From Calcarisporiella thermophila CBS 279.70 (taxonomy: Eukaryota > Calcarisporiellomycota): DNA of 64,000 nt. Positions 12,182-23,803 of this stretch are shown piece by piece. The notes below the pieces were generated by a model. It ran no database searches. It had not been told where the DNA came from and worked only from the letters and a program-made list of their open reading frames with translations. The stretch is from NCBI RefSeq assembly GCF_041956535.1, contig NW_027192191.1, forward strand, positions 433,267-497,266, written 5' to 3'. Position 1 is the first letter of the stretch; each line of letters opens with the position of its first letter. A program made the position numbers and the translations under genes.

Positions 12182-12781
12182 CTACCACTGCCGCTGCAAG
12201 CTTAGCACCTCCCACAACATTCGAAAATCGCCCATGAGGGAGTAGATGGGCATCTTGAAGGTGGCCGGTTTACTATGCATAAGAAGAGGGAGGCGGGTAA
12301 GTTACAAGCACTGCTTCACTCTCCTATTTTCCAACGGTTACTTTTTCTCGAATAGGAAATGGCCGACCCAGGCAAAGAAATAGGCTAGATGGATGCAGAG
12401 CAAAAACAAATCATTAACATTGCCATGGATGCTCGTGTGCTTTATTAGCGCATCGCCGCACATTAGTTCACTCCTTACCTTGTATGGGACCGAGTGGAAT
12501 GTATTCGTATTTCTTTTTAGCGAAGGCGTACAAAAGAATCCAGAACAAATTCATCGTGCCTAAGCAAAATCATGGCTGCGTTAGAGAGCTATTTTTAACC
12601 AGCATCCGGAGGGATGCAAGGATTGCTGGGGGAGCGCGTACGCACCAAAGAGGTGTAGCCGGCGACAGATCTTGTTGGAGTGTTCCCCAAGATAATACGG
12701 GTAGAACTCGGAGAAACTTTTGAATTCCCTGAAAGGCTGTGGGGTATACGTGGGGTTAGCTATCTGCTTGTTGATCGCCAT
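12182..12781 (-). CDS. DUF962 / Mpo1-like membrane protein
   Basis: Small integral membrane protein of the DUF962 family; yeast Mpo1 is an ER dioxygenase in fatty-acid alpha-oxidation, but the biochemical role of this short subtype is not established. Four exons (12646-12781, 12479-12559, 12342-12384, 12182-12272) join in frame to 116 residues. Family signatures appear in order: FREFKSFSEFYPYYLGEHSN, KICRRLHLFGT, a membrane helix NLFWILLYAFA, AYFFAWVGHFLFEKNKPATF and YSLMGDFRMLWEVL. The exons are too short to show as one ORF. The frame stays open upstream of the chosen Met with a hydrophobic stretch, so an additional upstream exon is possible. Confidence 0.85.
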
Positions 12782-15340
12782 GAGGGTGGAGAGAGGTGTG
12801 TGGAGCAGAACAATAAAGCCAATGGCGATGATGTAGTGGTGGGCGAGAGGGATAACAAAAAGACTTCCCCTTTCACATGAAGTAGATTTCAGGTGTGTTT
12901 CAGAGTCGGTTCGTTACACCAAAAATTGTTGGGTAGAGGTGGCTGAGGCGGGGTGGTTAGGTAAAAGAAAAAAAAAATTCTCCGAGATCAGGTGGAGGAT
13001 GGGAGAGCTGAAACCTACGCCCAGGGGAGAAATCCAGGAATAGAGAGGTGGCTGAACTTAGACTTCGCTGACATATCTTTAACACCACTTGGCCCTAGGC
13101 AAGGGATATCGGGCTCCTGCCCCTTCCCCCCTTCTCCATGGCCAAGGACGGCCGTTTGGACGAGCCGGCCTTCCCTACCCGGAGGCACATTAGGCGGAGG
13201 ATGAGACAAAACTCGAACTAAGCGGTTTGAACCGTGCAGGGGGGAGGGGTTAGGGAAGCGTTCTGCCATTCTTCAAAAATAGAATAAATGATAAAACAAA
13301 TGAAATTCTCCCTCGCAGTCATTCATATCCCATCATGGACACATGGACACCAGCCTCATCCAAAGGCAGTCGATAGGCGAATGGGGTGTATCGCGAGACG
13401 GATCCAGCATCAAAGCATTTCATTTCTTTCGAGGTTTAATGTAAGACGAGGGAGGGACAAATACAATTAGGAAAAAGTAGAATTTCGACTTTCTATATCG
13501 GAACTGTCATTTCCAGCTGAAAGAATACGGGGGGGGGGGGGACTAGAGAAGAGAGGGGAGGCGAAAAGGGCGAGAGGCCACCCGTGCTGCTTTCCGACGC
13601 AGGCCAGAGGCGTTGGCATTGCCGCAAGGGACTCGTGCCGTCGTCTCCCTCGCTCTGGGAGGATGGGAAGGGAGAGGAGGGGGGGGGGGGGAACGCCGGT
13701 TTCCACGGATACGGGAAAACCACGCCGGCTGTGAAGGGCATGGTCAAAGCCAGGGCCAAAGCGAGAAGCTGTGGGGAAGCGCTCGGGAAGGACTTGGCCA
13801 TCGGGATGGTATCAAGTCCAGGGGTAATTAATTTTGCTTGAATAATCTGGAAGGCCACGAATGGCCGTTTTCAGCTTAAATAAATTGTCCGGAGCATCAG
13901 GGGGAGAGGAGGAAAAACTTTGAGTCTGAAATGGTGCCCAGGATTTCGCATGCAACACGATTGTGTTCTCTTAACCCTTGATCGCCGCACAGTACAACAA
14001 ATCTTTGCTGAACACCATGGTGCATTGTTGCCATTCCGATTCCGAGCAGAGAGGCTCAGGGCGGTTCCGAAAGAGGCGAGGCGAAGGCTTCATATGCTCC
14101 CATCGACAAAGCCGATTGTTTTGCCCGCCTAAACCTAGACTCGGCTTGTTTTCCCCACTTGCATGCGGATGCAGTCGGAAGAATGTTCCTTGGCCGGGAT
14201 CGGATCCGGCGAGGGGAGCGATAAGGGAGGCGGCGTGAGTGACGAAGGGCGGTTTCTTTTGATCGAAACTTCCGGATGAGGGGGAAAGAGGATGATGAAT
14301 CGGGGATGCGATAGGGGGGGGGGTGGGGGAGGGATAGGAGGTCGAGTGGTTTGCGCTATCATTACACGCACGGACTCAATAAAACCTCATTATTGGATTT
14401 TTAATTGTTTTGAGGAGCCCGAAATGAGGGCTGGGATGGGCCGGCGCTCGATTATGGTTAGTCACACTGGATGAAACAAATGATGGAGCCAGAAATTCAC
14501 CGAGAGCGGCTGGTTTCCCAGCAAGTGGGGGGGGGGGGACTGCCTAATTGCAAATCTGATCCAGGATCCGTGTAAGCGCGTGAACGGTGGCCTGTTGCAG
14601 GCCAGGAGGGCAGGGTTGGAGGGCGTACAAAGTGCAATTTGTGCTTGCAGGATCGGGCGAAAAGGCTAATGGAAGCTTAACGCAATAGCAAAGCTTAAGC
14701 GGCGGCGGGCTCGACGCAGCGCAATGCGCGGGGGGCCGCGCAGGCCGGCAGGGCCGAGGGCGGGCGAGGCTTGTGGGGAATTCTGCTTGCTAATGTTAAA
14801 CGGGCCTCTGGGGGAGAGAGGGGGGGGGAGAGGCCGGCAATGGGCTCTGAAACTTGAAACCAAAACCACTCAAGCTCGCGCGAGCTGGGTGGTCTTACTG
14901 CAATAATTTCTCGCTCCCGGAGCATTAGCAAAAGCTCGAGCCAGCGAATCACAGCGGCCGGAATCCCATTTTTTTTTAGCGAGATTTTCCTTTTCCTTCT
15001 AAGCCCATCTTTTTTTTTTAGTGTTTTCACTTTCCTCCCCCCTAGCTAGCGCTCCCTCTTATTTCTTGTTGTGTGCATGTGTGGGACGAGGACCTTTTTG
15101 TAAAGGGGAGTGTACAACAGCCGTTAAAAAAACCCATTTCGCTCTGTCATTTCGCCGCTCGCTCTCCGCGCTCGTCGCCGCCGCCTAGGTAAGTCGCATG
15201 CCGCCCCGAATGCATAGATGCTTATGCTCATGGATGCTCCGGCCCGGATGTAGCTTGTTTTCCTCTCTAGCCTCCCGCCTCTTCCTCGGGAACGAATTTC
15301 GGCCCTACTTCCCCCCCCCCCCCCGTACGCCTCTCTGCCA
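12782..15340. other. Long gene-free, G-tract-rich region upstream of the NDT80-like gene
   Basis: About 2.5 kb with no convincing coding exon. The plus strand is purine-rich with long pure G runs at 13529-13541, 13679-13691, 14314-14323, 14527-14538 and 14820-14828, and a 14-base C run at 15311-15324. Open frames here are low-complexity shadows. A long promoter or 5' leader for the downstream regulator is the simplest reading. Confidence 0.45.
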
Positions 15341-17487
15341 ATGCACCAGGAACACGTCTTGCCGTACCAGGCACAGGACCAGCATCCTTTCCCAACCCCA
15401 ATGTAGGCCTCCTCTCCTCTCCCCATGCCCCCCTTGCCCTCCCGCTAATCCATGCCCATCTCTGCCTCCCTCGTCCCTTAGGTCTGATCACCCATCTCTA
15501 GCCGCCCCCCACCGGCCGCAGGACGGAATCGACGCCCGGCCCAACTACTCCAAGTTTGTCATCCCTTGCCGCGGCATGCGCTGCGTGATCATGCTCTGAC
15601 CCTGTTCTTTCTCCATAGCTTCAACCATCCAATGCACTCGCCCGCGACCCCCCGCCAGCCGGCCTCCCCGCCCCTCTCGGGCGGCCCGCTCACGCCCCTG
15701 CAGGACAAAGACGGCCGCGCCTCTATGCACGGAAGCCCCCTCAACCAGATTGGCTTCCCCCCTATCCGCAAACGTCGCACCGACCCCATAGGCTTCCCCC
15801 CCGAGGCCGGCCCCTTCTTCTGCCCCACCAGGCAGCACCACAATCTCTACAGCATGGACAGGATGAATGGGTATGGCTTCCCCTCTTTCTCTCTCCTCCC
15901 CCTCCTCCTCCCCTCCTCCTCCTTCTCCTCCTTGGGAGGGGGGGGGGGAGAGGAGGAGGGGTGCGTCTGACCGTCCTCACTCACCCCCTGTTGTCCCTTG
16001 TAGCTACAAACTGCGCATTCAATCCAAGGTCGACAAGGGCTTTTTCCTGTCGGAGAACGACTGGACATGCTACCGCCGCAACTACTTCCAGGTGAGCAGC
16101 GCCTTCTCGGTCCTCGGCACAAATTACCCCCTGAACGAGCCCGAGACGCCGTGCCTCATCGAGATCGAGAACGGCCGGTTCTGCACGGTGACCCAGTTCC
16201 TGCTGGGAATCAGCGCGCGGGTCTCCAACTCCGAGAAGCGCATCGAGCTCGTGCAGCATACCCCCAAGCGTGACAAGGGTCCCCAGAGCGTCCCCACCCC
16301 CCAAGCCGATCCGCGCCGGCGGCGACCTCAACCTCGCCACCATAGGCGCCCAGCCCACCATCGTCACGTTCGAGCGCATCCAGTTCAAGACCGCGACCGC
16401 CAACAACGGCAAGCGCCGCGCCGCCCAGCAATACTACATCCTGCTCATCGACCTGTATGCGTTCTGCGACAACGGCCAGCAGTACAAGGTCGCCACCACG
16501 CAGTCCGCCCCGCTGGTGGTGCGGGGCCGATCCCCCGGCCACTACTCCGACGGCCAGGGCCGCTACAGCCCGATGGGGGTCACGTCGCCACCGATCGACG
16601 GGCGCTTCTACCCGTCGTTCGGGCGCCCCCCCATGATGCCCACAGAGATGCAAGGCTACCAGCCCTACTCGTACGGTAGCCCGTACCCGCCCCTGCAGAG
16701 CCCGCACGGCATGTACGGCAACGGCATGGGCCATCCCGCTGCCGCCGCCGCCGCCGCCGCAGCCGGCATGCCCTCCGTCCCTTCCCAGAACATGAACTAC
16801 ATGATGCCGCTCCACGCCTCCGCGTCCCGCTCGCCCGGCGATGCTGGCCCTCCGCGGCCCGACGACCACCAGCACCAGAACGAGGGCGCCGAGGGCCAGC
16901 GCGAAGGCGGCGCAGGCTACTACAACGACCCCCACAGCCACCAGCTGCCCCCGATCTCCTCCCACAGTGGCTTCCACTCCGCCACCGAGCGCACGTTTCC
17001 CGGCCGGATCGAGGCGCCCCACGACTCCGTGCCGCCGCCCCCCATGACGGCCCCCCTCTTCCCGACCCATGGCTTCGGAGACGTGTTCCCGCCCTCGTCG
17101 TCCGGGCCCGCCAGCGCCATGCAGCGGCGCGAGGCGCACATGAACGGCTTCCACTCGGACGGAGAGGAGACCCCAGGCAACCCGATGGCGAGCCAGCTGG
17201 GCCATCCGCACCACCCCCATGTCCAGCAGCACCCTCCGTACCCCACCGCGTTCCATCAGCCATCAAGGTCGCCGGGAGCACATCACCCGTCTCAGCAGCC
17301 CCCGCATCAGCAGCATCATCCAAGCCAGCAGCAGCAGCAGCAGCACCACCACCAGCACCACCAACACCAACACCAACACCACCACCCACAGCAACAGCAG
17401 CACCAACAGCAGCAACCACACCATCATCACCAACAGCAAGCGGTATCACAGCACTCATATCCTGGCGTTGGGGAACGAGACTCGTAA
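15341..17487 (+). CDS. NDT80/PhoG-domain transcription factor with an apparent +1 frameshift
   Basis: DNA-binding regulator of the NDT80/PhoG family (fungal Ndt80, VIB-1, XprG; animal MYRF). Exons 15341-15402, 15482-15553, 15619-15870 and 16004-17487. The N-terminus is Pro-rich (MHSPATPRQPASPPLSG). The PhoG domain starts at YKLRIQSKVDKGFFLSENDW and continues RRNYFQVSSAFSVL, RIELVQHTPKRDKGP, then IVTFERIQFKTATANNGKRR and QQYYILLIDLYAF. The two halves are in different frames: at the C6 run 16297-16302 one base must be skipped to read VPTPKPIRAGGDLNL, giving about 622 residues. Without that, the frame runs 125 codons of Arg/His-rich nonsense. The C-terminus is low complexity with poly-Ala and Gln/His runs. 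Families of this type control meiosis, nutrient response or cell death. Confidence 0.85.
16297..16302 (+). other. Frameshift site: six-C run inside the PhoG domain
   Basis: Both flanks encode conserved PhoG sequence, but in frames offset by one. Shortening the run to five C restores a continuous domain. A homopolymer sequencing or assembly error is most likely; a real allele or recoding cannot be excluded. Confidence 0.75.
17329..17440 (+). repeat. CAG/CAC-type repeat encoding a Gln/His-rich tail
   Basis: Imperfect CAG, CAA and CAC triplets encode alternating Gln and His tracts at the C-terminus of the NDT80-like protein. Such tracts are common in transcription-factor activation regions and are length-polymorphic. 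Confidence 0.85.
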
Positions 17488-18362
17488 AAAAAAAAAGATG
17501 TCGTCAGTGAATAACAGAAAATTCGGTTTTCTAACTAACTTATTCCTTGTATGTCTGTTGAAAAGTTGTAATTACGTCTTCCCCCCTTTTATCCTCATTT
17601 ATATTTCAAGTTTATTTCCATCCTTTATTTCTTCCTCTTTACTATTTCTTTTTTCGTCCTCCAAGGGTATGGAGAAGGAGAAGTTGGTATTATAATTATT
17701 TTTTTTGTTAGACGTCTTTTTTTGTATGTTCTTATCTCTAGATGTGTGTGCTAGCTTCTCCTGATGATAGCCATAGTTTTTTTTTATTATTTTTTTATTT
17801 TTTTTTTTTTATTATTTTCTCACTCCATTTGTGCTTGTTGTTCTCTATCTATTTTTCTCTTTCTCTTTACCCATCTCTCTGTTATATTTATTATATATTT
17901 AGTACTTAAGCAATGAACGAAATAATTTTTTCTATTTCTATTTCGAGAAAAAACTCTTGTGCTCGTTGGCTGTGCATCGAAACCATTTCTTGGAGGCGAA
18001 GTATCTTAGCTTTTTCTTCCTTTTACTAATCAGCTTGGAGCTTTTCGCAGCTCTTTGTCATCACGACTACTTTCCCTCTTTGTTTACTGTTCAAGCTTCA
18101 CTGTTTCATTTCTCTCGTTTTGCATCCCTAATTGCATTTTCTCGCTGCATCCGAGCCAGGTATACCCCCCCCCCCCCACTTTCCACGGCTATTTTATTTT
18201 TCCCGAAGCGCTAACCGCCCTAATAAACGGTCTGATATAGTTAACAGCTCTAACCATCGGTTAACCTAAAGGATTCTTCTCGCCTATAGCCGCCGGGTTT
18301 AGCTTTGCTTTTTTTTCAAACTTGGAAAAGGAAATTAAACTCCATTAGTTGGGGGCTCGTCG
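17488..18362. other. T-rich 3' region and flippase promoter
   Basis: Strongly pyrimidine and T-rich on the plus strand (long T runs 17770-17820), consistent with the 3' end of the NDT80-like gene. A 13-base C run sits at 18165-18177, then presumably the promoter of the P4-ATPase. No coding exon seen. Confidence 0.4.
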
Positions 18363-21300
18363 ATGCGCTCTCGATCCCGTACGCTACAAGTCATGGATCG
18401 GTTACGATTACTAAAATGTCAAGCCCAGAATTTCCTTGGAATGCGCTCCAGCCAAAGAAACGACTCCGACTCGCTTCCACAGCTCCAGCGGGGCCGATTG
18501 CCGTTTGCCTTCAATCGCAAGGATTCCATCATGTCACAGAAACACTCGGCTCCCAAGCGGCGAATCTATGTAAACATGGAGCTTGCCCCCGAGGATGCTG
18601 ACCAGTTCGGCCTTCCCCGAACATTTTTCCCGAAAAACAAGGTGAGTAGAAGAGTTAGAGTTCCGGCCGAAGGCGGCCACCGAGAATTTGGCCTCATCTA
18701 AGTTCATGTACCCATGCCGATCTTTAGATTCGCACCTCAAAATACACGCTTATTAATTTCATCCCGAAGAACCTCTTCGAGCAATTCCGAGGAGTTGCCA
18801 ACTTGTACTTTTTATTTCTGGCTGTTCTGCAGCTATTCCCCATCTTCGCCGGCCCCAACGCCTTTTTAGCCCCTCTCCCCCTTCTAGCCATCCTGGCCAT
18901 TACCGCCATCAAAGACGCCATCGAGGACTGGAAACGCCATGTGGCCGACAATGCGGTCAATTACTCGAAGACCAGGACCCTTTCCAACTACGTGAATGTA
19001 AATGTGCGTCCGAGGACCAATTGGCAGCGCCGAGTTTGGGGAGCGGTGAAGAGGGTCCCCATGGCGCTGGTCGAGAGGCTTTTCCCCAAGCGTACTGACC
19101 GCGGCAACGAGAGCAAGCTTCCCCTTAGCGAGGACTATGTGAACGTGGAGCGGGACGGCCAAGGTGACTACAACATGGAGACCATCCGGTTTTCGAATGC
19201 GATCCGGGACGACAAGCGCCGTCCTTACCGCCCCGGTCTTTTCCCGCACTCGGTCCTCAAGACCCGAGCCCCCCCCACCTTCGATGAGCACAACCCGCCC
19301 CCGCTGCTGAGAAACAAGCCGTCGTGGCGGGAGACCCTGTGGCGGGATGTGCAGGTGGGCGAATTCGTGTACCTGGAAAATGATGAGGCAGTGCCCGCGG
19401 ATATCGTCATTCTCGCGACGAGTGAGTCGGATGGCCTCTGCTACGTCGAGACGAAGAATCTCGACGGAGAGACCAATCTCAAGCCACGCCACTCGCTGCG
19501 CGCCACCTCGGATATCAAGACGCCGTCGGACTGTGGCCGGCTCTCCTTCCACATCGAGAGTGAGGGCCCGCACCCGAATCTCTACCACTACAACGGGGTC
19601 ATAGAGTGGTGCGTTTCGGATGGGACGGAGGACGTGTCAATGGGGGGCGTGACGCACTGCAAAACGGAGCCGATCACGGCCAGCCACCTGCTGTTGCGAG
19701 GAAGCGTGCTGAAAAACACCCAGTGGGTGATTGGGGTGGTCCTCTTCACGGGGTCCGACACAAAGGTCATGCTGAACTCGTCCCGGACCCCAAGTAAACG
19801 CAGCCGCCTCGAGAAGCTGACTAATCCTCAGGTAAAGTGTGCCAGGACTTTTTGGACGCTGCGCGTCCCTGGCGTGTGCCATCCCTGCTGACCCTTTGTC
19901 TGTGTTAGGTTGTGGCCAATTTCGTCATCCTGTTTGCCCTATGTTTAGGGTGCTCGATCGTGAACGGATTCATGTTCGAATCCAGCACGTCCGCCACCTA
20001 TTTTGAGCCCGGTGGGGATGCTCAGAATGGGGCTATGAGCGGATTCCTGACTTTTTGGTAAGTCAATGGCGATAACTCTTCGCCGTGTTGGAGCTTACCT
20101 CATTCCCCCCCTCTCATTCAACTCCCACTAGGTTGTGCTTGATTCTCTACCAGAACATTGTGCCAATCTCCCTTTATGTCTCCGTGGAAATCGTGAAAAC
20201 CCTCGCCGTATGCACATGCATAGCTGGAGATATTTTTCCCCAATTTACTAACCCTCTCCCCCTCCTTCCCCCCGCCTCCCTTTAGGCCTACTTTATCTAC
20301 TCCGACTTGGACATGTACTATGAGCCATTGGATCAACCGTGTGTGCCAAAGACATGGAACATATCCGATGATCTTGGGCAGATCGAGTATATTTTTAGGT
20401 ATTGAATCGCATTCAATTTACTTCCGAGTCTTTCTCCTCCGCTTCTTCGTTGGTTGATCCGTTTTTCTGTTCATTTTTCCAGCGATAAGACCGGCACTCT
20501 GACTCAAAACGTGATGGAATTTCGTAAATGCACCATCAACGGAGTGAAGTATGGGTATGGGACCCCGGAGGCCGCGTTTGGCGCCCAAAAGCGCGAGCTT
20601 GCCGAAAAGAACAGCCATAAACCCGCCGAAGTGCAGCACGATATGGAGGTGCAACGAAAACGTGAGGAGGCAGCGAGACTTCAGCTGTCTCGCAAGCAGA
20701 TGCGCCGCGAGATGTCCATGGTCTTCAAGAACAAGTATGCGGCGAAGAAGATGGGCTTTGTTGCCCCCGGCTTGTTCGGGGACGTGGCCCAAGGGGGGGC
20801 GCAGAAGGAAAAGGTGGTCGAGTTTTTCACCGCGCTTGCGTTGTGCCACACGGTTCTCTGCGAGAAGCCCGATCCCGACAACCCCCACCACATCATTTAC
20901 AAGGCGCAGTCCCCGGACGAGGCGGCGCTCGTCCAGACCGCTAAGGAGTGTGGCTTCGCCTATCTGGGGCAAGAGCACGGAGAGGTTCGAGTGGATATTC
21001 TCGGGGAGCAAAAGGTGTATCGGCTTCTGCAGGTGCTGGAGTTTAGCTCGACCCGAAAGCGGGTGAGCGTCGTGGTGCGGAACCCCGAGGGCCGGCTGAT
21101 GTTGATCTGCAAGGGCGCGGACTCCATTGTCTACGAGCGCTTGGCCAAGCCGGGGAAAAAGGACCCCACCGAGGAGGAGCGTAGGCTGGAGGGGGAGCAA
21201 CGACGGGTGCAGAAAATCACCTCGAAGCACCTGGAAAACTTTGCCGACGAAGGGCTTCGCACGCTGTGTGTGGCATACCGCTATCTCGACGAGCACGAGT

Positions 21301-23322
21301 ACGAGCTGTGGAGCGAGAGGTACCGCATCGCATCCACCAGCCTCGTCAACCGCGAGGAGGAAGTGGAGGCGGCCGCCGACCAGATCGAGCGCGAGCTCTT
21401 GCTGTTGGGGGGCACCGCCATCGAGGATCACCTGCAGGAAGGAGTGCCCGAGACCATCGACCTGCTGATCCGAGCTAGCATCAAGATCTGGGTGCTCACC
21501 GGGGACAAGATGGAGACCGCCATCAACATCGGGTATGCCGCCAACCTGCTCCAGAAGGGAATGCAGCTCGTGATCATCCGCGGCGACTCGCGAGAGGAAG
21601 TCCTGCGCAAGCTCGAGGAGGCGCTCGCCACCCACTGGCCGCCGGACGGTGTCATAGTGCCCCCGACCGGGCTCCCCGACGACGAGAAGACGGAGACGAA
21701 GCACGCGCTGGTCATCGACGGAGAATCCCTCAAGTACGCGCTGGAGAAGGGCGTGAGGGAGAAGTTGCTCGAGCTTGGAAAGCGGTGCGCCAGTGTCATA
21801 TGTTGCCGGGTGTCGCCTCTGCAAAAGGCCAAGGTGGTTCGCCTTGTGAAGCATGGCTTGAATGCCATGACGTTGTCGATCGGCGATGGTTTGTATTCTG
21901 CACCTCCCCGGCCAAGGCCGTTTCGAACACGAGTGAACTCACCGTGAATCCTCACTCCCTTGGAATAGGTGCTAACGATGTGTCGATGATCCAGGAGGCC
22001 AACGTCGGCGTCGGCATTAGTGGGGAGGAGGGGCGGCAGGCCGTCATGGCCTCGGACTACGCGATTGCTCAGTTCAGGTACCTGGGCAAACTCCTCCTAG
22101 TGCATGGCCGATGGTCGTACGCTCGGACAAGCTCCATGATTCTGATGTTTTTCTATAAAAACGTGATCTGGACCTTCACTCTCTTCTGGTACCAGTTCTA
22201 TTGCTCGTGAGTAGACCATTGTTTTTTTTCTCTCTCTCTCTCTCTCAACCCGTATACTGAACTCTGGCCCGTAGATTCTCTGGCCAAATGTTTATCGATT
22301 ACACCCTTGTGCTGCTGTACAATCTCATTTTCACCTCGCTTCCCTGTATTTTCCTTGGTACGTGGTCTCTTGTTTTGTTCCCCTTACGGGGGTCTCTTTC
22401 CCCTCTCGCTAACTCACATGCCATTTCTACAGGTGTGTTCGATCAAGACCTCAATGCGCGCATTTCCAAAGCAACCCCTCAGCTCTATACCCGTGGCATT
22501 TACCAGCTCAATTTCACCTCCCTGCAGTTCTGGACCTACATGCTTGATGCGCTCTACCAGTCAGTGGTGGTGTACTTTGTGCCCTACATTCTGCTCATTG
22601 GCGGGAATCTCACGCCGTCGGGGAACGATGCCAACGGCATGTTTGATTTCGGCACCGTGGTGGGTGGATGTGTCGTGACCGTCGCCAACGCGTTCGTGTT
22701 CACGTGCCTGCACAGCTTCACTGGGATGATGGTGGCGGTGGTGGTGGGCTCGATCCTGAGCTTCTTTGCCTGGGTGGGGATCTTTGGGTGGCTGGACGGG
22801 TCGTTCATGCATCGTCAGGATGCCATCGTGTTTGCGCAGGCCGGGTTTTGGCTGGTGCTGGTGCTCACGGTGGTGGCGTCGCTGTTGCCTCGCTTGGCAG
22901 TGCAGTACTACCTGAGGATGTACCGCCCGACGGACGTGGACATTGTGCGGGAGGCCAAGTATCTGCGGCGCAAGGCGAACAAGAAGCAGCAGCGGAGGGA
23001 GAAGAAAATGAAGAAGGAGATGCGCGGCGGTGAGAGCATGGAGACAGTGCTCCCACGCGAGGCCTCCGAGGCGGGCGAGACCTTGGAGATGGCGGAGATG
23101 CACATGGACGATGACGACGAGAGCGTGGTCACGGAGACGAGGCCGGAGGAGGCTGATGAACACGGTTTGGGCGAAGAGAAGGATCGCGTGGTCCGGGAGA
23201 GGAGGCGGCTGGAGGAGGCGGTGGAGGATGGGTCGGACTACTTCTCCTATGCCCCCTCGCCAATCCCCTCCCCGACCACGATTGACCGTGAGAAGGATAT
23301 GGCTTCTCGCGTCCAGCCTTAA
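18363..23322 (+). CDS. P4-type phospholipid flippase, Dnf1/Dnf2 (DnfA) class
   Basis: Aminophospholipid-translocating P4-ATPase that flips lipids from the exoplasmic to the cytosolic leaflet of plasma, Golgi or endosomal membranes, normally with a Cdc50 partner. Nine exons (18363-18641, 18728-19831, 19909-20057, 20132-20207, 20286-20398, 20483-21888, 21969-22206, 22275-22357, 22433-23322) give 1445 residues. Motifs: [20 protein letters not shown] before TM1, DGETNLK (about 340), the P4 hallmark PISL (522-525), phosphorylation site [10 protein letters not shown] (about 575), [12 protein letters not shown] and [19 protein letters not shown], then the C-terminal TM bundle and a charged, Glu-rich tail. 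The intron before exon 6 splits the serine codon just before DKTGT. An upstream Met choice could change the first 30 residues. Confidence 0.95.
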
Positions 23323-23803
23323 TTGCTTCAACAAAATTTCATCCCGCTTTCTTCCCTCTATCTCTCCCTCCTCTTGCCATTTACATTGGTGCAAACTCCG
23401 TTCACTTCGGCATGACACTGTTTATTTTAGTTTATTTATTTGATTTTCTCTGTTTCATTAGTTTCTATTATATCCATCCAAGTGTAAATCACCCCCTCCC
23501 TCCCTTCCTCTTTCTCCTCCTCTATCTACACCTCTTTTTTTTCGATTTTCTCTTTCTAGAAAGGTTACCCACTTAGATTCCTATTTATTTATTTTTCTTT
23601 TATTTTCTCTATTACTCTGATAATGTTGATACTATACTCGCTACTCTTCTCTTCCCCTCTCCCTCGCTCCTTTAGACGGACTCTCCTGTGTATCATAATC
23701 CTGAGACTATTTATTTAATACATATGGTATCTATAGAGTGCTTCTTGCAAAGTACGAATAGGTTTTCACCACGCAATCGTCCGAATAACAATAGACGAGG
23801 GTG
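23323..23803. terminator. Convergent 3' region, flippase and SPO11
   Basis: T- and C-rich intergenic sequence between two convergent genes; it should hold both polyadenylation regions. No gene seen. Confidence 0.4.

Larger units (their letters stand above)
11338..18177. repeat. Cluster of 9-14 base pure G or C runs
   Basis: Runs of one strand's G at 11338-11350, 13529-13541, 13679-13691, 14314-14323, 14527-14538, 14820-14828 and 15938-15948, and C at 15311-15324 and 18165-18177. Only one other such run (32340-32350) was noted in the rest of the window. Confidence 0.7.

Noticed and set aside
12992-14474. Several 60-120 codon ORFs on both strands
   Set aside because: Low-complexity Gly/Arg/Pro translations of G-rich simple sequence; mutually overlapping and without homologous features.
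15124-15980. Minus-strand Arg/Gly-rich ORFs opposite NDT80 exons 1-3
   Set aside because: Antisense shadows; the plus-strand exons assemble into a continuous PhoG protein.
16210-17458. Long minus-strand frames (348 and 292 codons) opposite the NDT80-like gene
   Set aside because: Gly/Arg/Val-rich shadows of a GC-rich, Pro/His-rich coding exon; no conserved motif.
20418-21854. 478-codon minus-strand open frame
   Set aside because: It is fully antisense to the largest flippase exon, in GC-rich DNA where antisense frames stay open by codon bias. No domain, and the plus-strand frame is unmistakably a P4-ATPase.
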